From Streptomyces glaucescens (GTDB taxonomy: Bacteria > Actinomycetota > Actinomycetes > Streptomycetales > Streptomycetaceae), in contig NZ_CP009438.1 in NCBI RefSeq assembly GCF_000761215.1, forward strand, positions 3,675,001 through 3,739,000: 64,000 bases of DNA. The letters are read 5' to 3'. The notes under the pieces were generated by a model, which saw nothing but the letters and a program-made list of their open reading frames with translations, made no database searches and was not told the DNA's origin. Shown here piece after piece: positions 58,456 to 64,000 of the stretch. The position numbers were made by a program, and so were the translations under genes. Positions within the stretch are counted from its first letter, which is position 1. Each line of letters starts with the position of its first letter.

Positions 58456-60927
58456 CTACTCGTTGGTGAACTCCTCCACCACCGTCGCGCCCAGCTCGCG
58501 CACGATCAGCTCCTGGCCGGAGAGGGCCGACTCGTCGAGATCCGGGTCGTCGTCCTCGGGGATGTCGTCCTCCGGAGCGACCGGGGCCGGTTCCGGGGCG
58601 GCGGGCGGCGCGGGCACGGGGGCCGGGGCCGTGGCGGTGGCCGCCGCGGCCGTGGCGGCGGAGGGCGCGGCGGGCCCCGCGGACGGGGAGTGGGCGGGGC
58701 GCGTCGAGGTGGCCGTGGCCGTGCCGCCGTAGGAGCCGGTGGGGGCGGAGCCGTAGCCGCCCGCGGTGCCGCCGCCGTGACCGCCGCTCGCGCCGCCGCC
58801 GTAGCCGCCCGGGGTGCCCGCCGGGCCGGCGGTGCCCCCTGCGCCGTAGCCGCCGGTGAAGCCGGAGCCGCCGGAGGGGGCCGGGCCACCGCCCGACGGG
58901 TCGACGACGGCGTCGATCTTCCACTGCACGTTGAACTGCTCGGCCAGCGCCTGCCGCAGCACGTCCTCGCTGCCACTGCTCGCGAAGTTGTCGCGGGCTC
59001 CGGCGTTCACGAACCCGAGCTGGAGGGTGGTGCCGTCGAAGCCCGTCACCTGGGCGTTCTGGCTGAGCAGGATCCAGGTGAAGCGGCGGCGGTTCTTCAC
59101 CGCCTCCAGGATGTTCGGCCACAGGGCACGCGGGTCGAGCCCGCCGGCCGGGGCGGCCGGGGCGGCCGGGGCGGGGGCGGCGGGCGTCGACGGGCCCGCC
59201 CCGAGCGCGCTCGGGGAGCCGTGCGCGCCCGGTGTGCTCGGTGGCTGGGCCGCCGCGGGACGGCCGGGGCCGCTGCCCGGGGCCGCTGCCGTGGGCCAGC
59301 CGCCCGGCCTGCGGCCCGCGCCGGCGGGAGCGGCGGTGGGCCAGGCCCCGGGGGCGGGGGCGGCGGGAGGCGCGGCAGCCGGGGCGGGGGCGGGCTCGGC
59401 CGGGGCGGTGCCGGCGGGCGCGGGGGCGGGAGGCGCGGCCGGGGTCCCGGCGCCGGCCGGATTCTGGGCGGGAGCCGGGGCCTGGACGGGAGCCGGGGCC
59501 TGGGCGGGAGCCGGGGCCTGGGCGGGAGCCGGGGCCTGGGCGGGAGCCGGGGCCTGGGCGGGAGCCGGGGCCTGGGGGGCCTGCCCGCCGGTGGGGGCCG
59601 GCTGCCCGGGCATGGGGGCCGCCGGGGCCGCGGGTGCTCCGGTGCCCCGTACGGCCGCGCGGGCCGCCGCGGCGGCGCCGCCCGGCGGCAGCGGAGCGGC
59701 GTGGCCCGCGGGGGCGTCCGGCACCGGGGCGTACCCCATGGCGGGCGCGGCGCCACCCGCGGAGAAGTTCACTCCGCGCTCGATCCGGTCGAGGCGGGCC
59801 ATCAGGGACCGCTCGTCGCCGTACGCGGCGGGCAGCAGGACGCGGGCGCAGATCAGTTCGAGCTGGAGGCGCGGCGAGGTGGCCCCGCGCATCTCCGTCA
59901 GGCCCTCGTTGACGAGGTCCGCGGCACGGCTCAGCTCGGCGGCGCCGAACACACCGGCCTGGGCCTGCATCCGCTCCAGGACGTCGGCGGGGGCGTCGAT
60001 GAGCCCCTTGTCCGCCGCGTCCGGCACGGCGGCGAGGATCACGAGGTCGCGCAGCCGCTCCAGCAGGTCGGCGACGAACCGCCGCGGGTCGTTGCCGCCC
60101 TCGATGACGCGGTCCACGACCTCGAAGGCGGCGGCGCCGTCACCCGTGGCGAAGGCCTCGACGACGGAGTCCAGCAGGGAGCCCTCGGTGTAGCCGAGGA
60201 GGGAGGTGGCCATGGCGTACGTCACGCCCTCCTCCCCCGCGCCGGCGAGCAGCTGGTCCATGACGGACATGGAGTCACGCACGGAACCGGCGCCCGCCCG
60301 CACGACGAGCGGCAGGACGCCGTCCTCGACGGGGATGCCCTCCTGCCGGCACACCTCGGCGAGGTAGTCCCGGAGGGTGCCCGGCGGCACCAGCCGGAAC
60401 GGGTAGTGGTGGGTCCGCGACCGGATGGTCCCGATGACCTTCTCGGGCTCGGTGGTCGCGAAGATGAACTTGAGGTGCTCCGGCGGTTCCTCGACGACCT
60501 TGAGGAGCGCGTTGAAACCGGCCGACGTGACCATGTGGGCCTCGTCGATGATGTAGATCTTGTACCGGCTGGAGGCGGGTCCGAAGAAGGCCTTCTCGCG
60601 CAGCTCACGGGCGTCGTCCACACCGCCGTGGGACGCGGCGTCGATCTCGATGACGTCGATCGACCCGGGGCCGTTGCGGGCGAGGTCCCGGCAGGACTGG
60701 CACTCCCCGCAGGGCGTCGGGGTGGGACCCTGCTCACAGTTCAGACAGCGGGCCAGGATCCGCGCGCTGGTCGTCTTGCCGCACCCGCGCGGACCGCTGA
60801 ACAGGTACGCGTGATTGACCCGGTTGTTCCGCAGCGCCTGCTGCAACGGGTCGGTGACATGCTCCTGCCCGATGACCTCGGCGAACGACTCCGGGCGATA
60901 GCGGCGGTACAGCGCGAGAGACGACAC
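58456..60927 (-). CDS. dnaX: DNA polymerase III subunit gamma/tau
   Basis: 823 residues. The AAA+ clamp-loader part (about 1-360) has SGPRGCGKTTSARIL, four zinc Cys (C-x8-C-x2-C-x2-C), DEAH-like IIDEAHMV and an SRC-like motif. A Pro/Ala/Gln low-complexity linker (about 410-640) and a C-terminal tau-like domain (about 640-725) follow, then a Gly/Ser/Pro tail ending in acidic residues. I start at GTG 60927 (SSLALYRRYRPESF); upstream in-frame codons include a non-start GTA. TAACCT 7 nt before it suggests a leaderless mRNA. No slippery frameshift site is evident. Confidence 0.95.
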   Translation of the reverse strand: MSSLALYRRYRPESFAEVIGQEHVTDPLQQALRNNRVNHAYLFSGPRGCGKTTSARILARCLNCEQGPTPTPCGECQSCRDLARNGPGSIDVIEIDAASHGGVDDARELREKAFFGPASSRYKIYIIDEAHMVTSAGFNALLKVVEEPPEHLKFIFATTEPEKVIGTIRSRTHHYPFRLVPPGTLRDYLAEVCRQEGIPVEDGVLPLVVRAGAGSVRDSMSVMDQLLAGAGEEGVTYAMATSLLGYTEGSLLDSVVEAFATGDGAAAFEVVDRVIEGGNDPRRFVADLLERLRDLVILAAVPDAADKGLIDAPADVLERMQAQAGVFGAAELSRAADLVNEGLTEMRGATSPRLQLELICARVLLPAAYGDERSLMARLDRIERGVNFSAGGAAPAMGYAPVPDAPAGHAAPLPPGGAAAAARAAVRGTGAPAAPAAPMPGQPAPTGGQAPQAPAPAQAPAPAQAPAPAQAPAPAQAPAPVQAPAPAQNPAGAGTPAAPPAPAPAGTAPAEPAPAPAAAPPAAPAPGAWPTAAPAGAGRRPGGWPTAAAPGSGPGRPAAAQPPSTPGAHGSPSALGAGPSTPAAPAPAAPAAPAGGLDPRALWPNILEAVKNRRRFTWILLSQNAQVTGFDGTTLQLGFVNAGARDNFASSGSEDVLRQALAEQFNVQWKIDAVVDPSGGGPAPSGGSGFTGGYGAGGTAGPAGTPGGYGGGASGGHGGGTAGGYGSAPTGSYGGTATATSTRPAHSPSAGPAAPSAATAAAATATAPAPVPAPPAAPEPAPVAPEDDIPEDDDPDLDESALSGQELIVRELGATVVEEFTNE
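59471..59578 (-). repeat. 18-bp tandem repeat, six copies, in dnaX
   Basis: Six consecutive 18-bp units of the GGAGCCGGGGCCTGGGCG type encode (APAPAQ)n in the disordered linker of gamma/tau. Copies 2-5 are identical and the outer two differ by one or two bases. Length variation between strains is likely. Confidence 0.9.
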
Positions 60928-61087
60928 GCATACGAGGTTATAGGCGCCCACTGACAACCGGATCCGCCCGAAGATCCACGGCAACGGCCCCGAAGATCCA
61001 CCGCGCAGACCCGGAAGATCCACGGCGGATCCGTCGGCGACGACGCCGGAGATCGCCGCGGTCACGGCGGAGACGAACCCCCGCTCG

Positions 61088-61107
61088 CCGGGCGGGACCC
61101 CGCCCGG
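61088..61107 (-). terminator. terminator of the SRP RNA gene
   Basis: A 9-bp stem (CCGGGCGGG/CCCGCCCGG) with a 2-nt loop lies about 10 nt past the SRP RNA 3' end on the minus strand. Confidence 0.65.
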
Positions 61108-61117
61108 GAACGCAAGC

Positions 61118-61203
61118 GCCCCCCACGCACCCGCCAGAGCCGACCTACCCTTGCTGCCTTCCGGCCCTGGGGGAGTTCAGTCAGATAGCGCCGCGTGAGG
61201 GGC
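61118..61203 (-). ncRNA. ffs: signal recognition particle RNA (small, 4.5S type)
   Basis: On the minus strand the apical domain GGGCCGGAAGGCAGCAAGGG with its GGAAG/GCAGCA asymmetric loop is diagnostic of SRP RNA. The ends pair: GCCCCTCACGC (5', 61193-61203) with GCGTGGGGGGC (3', 61118-61128). About 86 nt. It binds Ffh for co-translational targeting. Location next to dnaX is typical of Streptomyces. Confidence 0.93.
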
Positions 61204-61279
61204 TGCGCACAGCCTACCCGATGGCGGCCTGCGGGAACGAGTTCGCGAGCACTCTCTTCGGTCATGTAATGTTTGCGGC

Positions 61280-61364
61280 GGAGGATTCGCCTAGAGGCCT
61301 AGGGCGCACGCTTGGAAAGCGTGTTGGGGGCAACCCCTCACGAGTTCGAATCTCGTATCCTCCG
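61280..61364 (+). tRNA. tRNA-Ser (GGA)
   Basis: An 85-nt class II tRNA with long variable arm, anticodon GGA in TTGGAAA; acceptor GGAGGAT/ATCCTCC. CCA is encoded (61365-61367), which is not so for the other tRNAs here. A TAATGT -10-like box (61267-61272) is immediately upstream. Confidence 0.95.
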
Positions 61365-61369
61365 CCAGC

Positions 61370-61407
61370 CCAGAGGGCCGGACCGCGAAAGCGGCCCGGC
61401 CCTCTGG
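61370..61407 (+). terminator. terminator after tRNA-Ser
   Basis: A 12-bp stem (CCAGAGGGCCGG/CCGGCCCTCTGG) with an inner CCGC-GAAA-GCGG stem-loop directly follows the tRNA CCA end. Confidence 0.75.
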
Positions 61408-61509
61408 CGTTCGTGTGTCCCGGCCCGTCCCGGCCCGTCCGGGCTGGTTTCGGCCGTTTCTGTGCCGATGGCCACAGCGGGCGGGCCGCGCGTGGGCGCA
61501 TACTGAGTC

Positions 61510-61731
61510 ATGACAAAGCCCGCGGCACCCAAGCGTCATCTGCCCACCAGCCCCTTCAAGGCCCCGGTCGCGCCGGTCCCCAAGCACTTCGCCCTGGGCG
61601 ACCAGGTCACCCACGACGTGTACGGCCTCGGCCGGGTGGTCGGCATCGAGGCCGGGATCGCGGCGCTCGTGGATTTCGGCTCGGCGCAGATGCGGATCCT
61701 GAGCCCGTACGCCAAGATGACCAAGCTGTAG
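61510..61731 (+). CDS. small SH3/Tudor-like (CarD/PcrA-C-type) protein
   Basis: 73 residues. After a Pro/Lys-rich N terminus, FALGDQVTHDVYGLGRVVGI then ALVDFGSAQMRIL resembles the small beta-barrel at the N terminus of CarD and at the C terminus of UvrD/PcrA, where it contacts RNA polymerase. The conserved basic end YAKMTKL fits. It may be a stand-alone RNAP- or nucleic-acid-binding module. The resemblance is by eye. Confidence 0.7.
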   Translation: MTKPAAPKRHLPTSPFKAPVAPVPKHFALGDQVTHDVYGLGRVVGIEAGIAALVDFGSAQMRILSPYAKMTKL

Positions 61732-61797
61732 GACCGCCGTGCCTGGTCACGGCAGGCCAGGTCCGATCCGGGACCTGTAACGAAAGGCAGACCTCTC

Positions 61798-61980
61798 ATC
61801 ACCCCGACCTCGCTGTTCTCCGCCCCGGAAGGGCAACCCCGCCGTTCCGCCGCCGTCCCGCCGCCCCCGGCGACGAACCCGTTCCAGGCCCCGGACTTCG
61901 GGGAGGACCAGGTCTTCCCGTCCGAGGACGCGCAGACGCCCGCCCCGCATGGGCGTGCGACGCGGCCCGAGGGCGACTGA
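61798..61980 (+). CDS. small Pro-rich protein, probable ATC start
   Basis: 60 codons, ITPTSLFSAPEG...RPEGD, with strong C/G third-position bias and a TGA stop. There is no ATG, GTG or TTG in frame after the preceding gene's TAG (61729-61731). A GAAAGG site (61782-61787) sits 10 nt before an ATC codon, so ATC is the likely start. It contains NPFQAPDFGEDQV, faintly like SPFKAP...LGDQV in the preceding gene. Alternatively it is a stop-readthrough extension of that gene, since both share one frame. Confidence 0.5.
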   Translation: MTPTSLFSAPEGQPRRSAAVPPPPATNPFQAPDFGEDQVFPSEDAQTPAPHGRATRPEGD

Positions 61981-61994
61981 GGACGTACAGGCAT

Positions 61995-62033
61995 GGCGAA
62001 GGCCCCGACCGTTCACCGGTCGGGGCCTTCGCC
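61995..62033. terminator. strong hairpin between convergent genes
   Basis: A 17-bp perfect stem (61995-62011 with 62017-62033, arm GGCGAAGGCCCCGACCG) with a 5-nt loop, between the small gene and the convergent response-regulator gene. Confidence 0.85.
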
Positions 62034-62076
62034 GTCGACGGCGCCCTGGGTGTTTCGGCGTCGTCGACGGCACCGC

Positions 62077-62724
62077 TCACGGGACCAGGCGGCGTTCCTT
62101 CGTCGCCGCCACCGCCGCCGCCCTCGTGGTGACGCCGAGTTTGTCGTAGATGCGGCGCAGGTGGGTCTTGACGGTGGCCTCGCTGATGTAGAGGGTGCGG
62201 GCGATGTCGCGGTTGGTGAGGCCCCGGACGAGGTGGCCGAGGATGTCGCGTTCGCGTGGGGTGAGGGTCGGCCGGGGGGTGCGCAGGTGGGACATCACCC
62301 GGCTGGCGACGGGGGGTGAGAGGGTCGTGCGGCCCTCGGCGGCGGCGTGGATGGCGGTGAAGAGTTCCTCGGGGCGCTCGGCCTTGAGGAGGTAGCCGGT
62401 GGCGCCCGCCTCGATGGCGCGGGTGATGTCCGCGTCGGTGTCGTAGGTGGTCAGGACCAGGACGTGGGGGACGGATGCCGGCCCGCCCCGTCCGTCCTCG
62501 CCCGCCGCCAGGATGCGGCGGGTGGTTTCGACGCCGTCCATGCCGTCGCCCAGCTGGAGGTCCATCAGGACGACGTCGGGGCGGAGTCTGCGGGACAGCG
62601 CGACCGCCTCCTCGCCCGTGGCCGCCTCGCCGGCGACCTCGATGTCCGGGGCGCTCGACAGCAGGGCGCGCAGGCCCGCGCGGACCACGGCGTGGTCGTC
62701 GCAGAGGAGGATCCGTACGGTCAT
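62077..62724 (-). CDS. NarL-type response regulator
   Basis: 215 residues. Receiver with D9/D10, phosphoacceptor D55 (VLMDLQLGD) and K105-region; LuxR HTH (about 150-210: LTPRERDILGHLVRGLTNRD, then ATVKTHLRRIYDKLGV). The ATG overlaps the upstream kinase stop (ATGA). The frame stays open upstream but that is kinase sequence. Target genes unknown; no transporter is adjacent inside the window. Confidence 0.93.
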   Translation of the reverse strand: MTVRILLCDDHAVVRAGLRALLSSAPDIEVAGEAATGEEAVALSRRLRPDVVLMDLQLGDGMDGVETTRRILAAGEDGRGGPASVPHVLVLTTYDTDADITRAIEAGATGYLLKAERPEELFTAIHAAAEGRTTLSPPVASRVMSHLRTPRPTLTPRERDILGHLVRGLTNRDIARTLYISEATVKTHLRRIYDKLGVTTRAAAVAATKERRLVP

Positions 62725-63971
62725 TGCGGCTCCGCAGGTGGGCTGGTCAGGGGGATCGCCGCCGACAGGACCGTGCCTTCGCCGGGGGCGGACTCGATCG
62801 TCAGGGTGCCGCCGAGCTGACGGAGGCGGGCACGCATGGCGGGCAGGCCGTGGCCGCGGATGCCCGGGGCGCCCTCGGTGTCCGGGGCGAAGCCGCGGCC
62901 GTCGTCGGCGACGTCCAGGACGATCTGGTCGTCCAGACAGGTCAGGGTGATCGTCGCGGTGCCGGCCGCCGCGTGTTCGCGGACGTTGGCCAGGGCGCCC
63001 TGGGCGATGCGCAGCACGGCGGACTCGACCAGGGCGGGGAGGGGGGCGGCGGGGGTGCCTTCCGTGTGCAGGCGGACCGTCAGGGCGGCGTCGCTCTCCC
63101 GGGCCGCCAGCGCGGCCAGGGCGTCCCGCAGGCCCGTGCCGCCCGCCAGGTCGGCCGGGGCGAGGTCGTGGACGAAGCGGCGGGCCTCGGCGAGGTTGTG
63201 CTCGGCGACGGAGGCTGCGGTACGGACGTGGGAGCGGGCCGTTTCCGGGGCGGTCTCCCACAGGCGGTCCGCCGCCTGGAGCAGCATCCGCTGGCTGGAC
63301 AGGCCCTGGGCGACGGTGTCGTGGATCTCCCGGGCCAGCCGTTCCCGCTCGGCGAGCATGCCCTCGCGGCGTTCGGTGGCGGCGAGGACGCGGCGGGTGC
63401 GGACCAGGTCGTCGATGAGGGCGCGCTGACGGGCCGACTGGCGTTCCATCGTGACGAACACGGCCGTCGCGATCGCGGCCACCGCCGGGGGTGCGAGGAG
63501 GACGTTCGGGTCGGCCCAGCCGGCCAGTTCGAGCTGGGCGGCCACGACCAGGGCGGTGAGCAGCGCGACCAGGGTGACCGCGGCGCGCGGCGGAAGGGTG
63601 CGCAGGCCGGTGTAGAAGAGCGGGACGGCGCACCACGCGAAGCTCGGGGCGAGGGCCACCAGGGCCGCCCAGGTGGCCACGACGGCGCCCAGCCAGATCA
63701 GGCGGCGCGCGGTGAGACGGGCGCCGAGCGCCGGGCCGAGCACGTACAGCGCCGCCAGCAGCACCGAGAGGGCGAGGACCCAGGGGGTGCGGGGTTCGGG
63801 ACCGTGCCGGGCCAGGTAGCGGGCGAGGGAGGCGCCGAGCAGCACGAAGAAGGCGGTGTGCATGACGACGGTGAGGGTGGTGCGGGCGTCGCGTCCGGCG
63901 CCCTGCGCGTGCCGTCCGGCATCCTCCGCGTTCGGTCCGGCATCCTCCGCGTTCGGTCCCGCGTCCTCCAC
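62721..63971 (-). CDS. sensor histidine kinase, N terminus repeat-rich
   Basis: 416 residues as read from GTG 63971; the frame remains open to the window edge, so the true start may lie outside. N terminus EDAGPNAEDAGPNAEDAG is a recent repeat. Five to six membrane helices (about 33-175), HisKA_3 with H217 (LAREIHDTVAQGL), and an HATPase domain (about 310-410, GALANVREHA, DDGRGF, GHGLPAMRARL). Pairs with the response regulator at 62077. Confidence 0.88.
   Translation of the reverse strand: MEDAGPNAEDAGPNAEDAGRHAQGAGRDARTTLTVVMHTAFFVLLGASLARYLARHGPEPRTPWVLALSVLLAALYVLGPALGARLTARRLIWLGAVVATWAALVALAPSFAWCAVPLFYTGLRTLPPRAAVTLVALLTALVVAAQLELAGWADPNVLLAPPAVAAIATAVFVTMERQSARQRALIDDLVRTRRVLAATERREGMLAERERLAREIHDTVAQGLSSQRMLLQAADRLWETAPETARSHVRTAASVAEHNLAEARRFVHDLAPADLAGGTGLRDALAALAARESDAALTVRLHTEGTPAAPLPALVESAVLRIAQGALANVREHAAAGTATITLTCLDDQIVLDVADDGRGFAPDTEGAPGIRGHGLPAMRARLRQLGGTLTIESAPGEGTVLSAAIPLTSPPAEPQ
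63915..63970 (-). repeat. 21-bp direct repeat at the kinase N terminus
   Basis: GGCATCCTCCGCGTTCGGTCC occurs twice in tandem (from about 63919 and 63940) with a degenerate third copy (CGCGTCCTCC). It encodes the EDAGPNA repeats. Confidence 0.8.
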
Positions 63972-64000
63972 CGGTTCGACGTCCGGTGCCGGGTGCCGTA

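Noticed and set aside
58456..60927. Programmed frameshift in dnaX producing a short gamma subunit
   Set aside because: No A-rich slippery heptamer with a downstream stem is visible; the high-GC sequence offers no obvious slip site.

Overview
This is a high-GC actinobacterial chromosome segment, almost certainly from Streptomyces. The evidence is strong G/C bias at third codon positions (which opens long spurious reading frames on the opposite strand of most genes), GTG starts, an actinobacterial rRNA leader, and marker genes bldC, an AtrA-type TetR regulator, an NsdA-type regulator, vdh, an Lsr2 paralogue and DUF3073. From memory, the gene order follows the Streptomyces coelicolor core region from about SCO4122 down to about SCO4066. 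It is core genome: I see no insertion sequence, prophage, CRISPR array or integrase.

Layout. 1-841: the 5' end of a 16S rRNA gene (minus strand), its leader and several stacked rrn promoters. 884-6196: a divergent MarR/MFS efflux pair, a PAS-SpoIIE-HATPase phosphatase and NDH-2. 6590-14080: the AtrA-like regulator, an ECF sigma factor fused to a zinc anti-sigma motif, a membrane segment and an NPCBM-like domain, an asparagine-synthase-like protein, and an NsdA-like regulator. 14204-19919: LhgO-like oxidase, TrmB, PrsW-like membrane protease, aldo-keto reductase, and an M23 peptidase behind a ydaO-type c-di-AMP riboswitch. 20387-28744: tRNA-fMet, a domain-swapped RibD-like protein, tRNA-Lys, an APC permease, a DEAD-box helicase with a 159-bp tandem repeat, a lipoprotein, a small zincin and a metallophosphoesterase. 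28825-34944: tRNA Glu-Asp-Phe, a TIR/beta-helix protein, HrpA and a second tRNA-Asp. 35187-39413: DUF6274, BldC, a conserved unknown, valine dehydrogenase and DUF3073. 39483-47186: purM-purF and purL-purQ-purS, with a META lipoprotein and a DinB/MDMPI-type protein between them. 47497-52125: Lsr2 paralogue, three tRNA-Gly genes, and an ABC-exporter plus two-component operon enclosed by two identical tRNA-Gly(GCC)-terminator units. 52169-60927: purC, a DMF-amidase-like protein, a probable M48 pseudoprotease, purD and dnaX. 61118-64000: SRP RNA, tRNA-Ser, two small proteins and a two-component system cut by or close to the window edge.

How the genes work together. Seven de novo purine genes (purM, F, L, Q, S, C, D) lie in four transcription units. 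Translation functions are ten tRNAs, trmB, SRP RNA and rRNA. Development and antibiotic control are represented by AtrA, BldC, the NsdA-like protein, the Lsr2 paralogue and the SpoIIE-type phosphatase. Cell-envelope sensing is represented by the ECF fusion, the c-di-AMP-controlled M23 enzyme, PrsW, the ABC-two-component operon and the second two-component system.

The least explained items are the cytoplasmic TIR/beta-helix protein at 29219-30685, the ECF-ZAS-TM-NPCBM fusion at 7644-9707, the reversed RibD-like fusion, the pseudo-M48 protein, a probable ATC-start small gene at 61798-61980, and several undescribed palindromes upstream of bldC, purS/lsr2 and the ABC-two-component operon. No tool was run: domain assignments rest on motif recognition.
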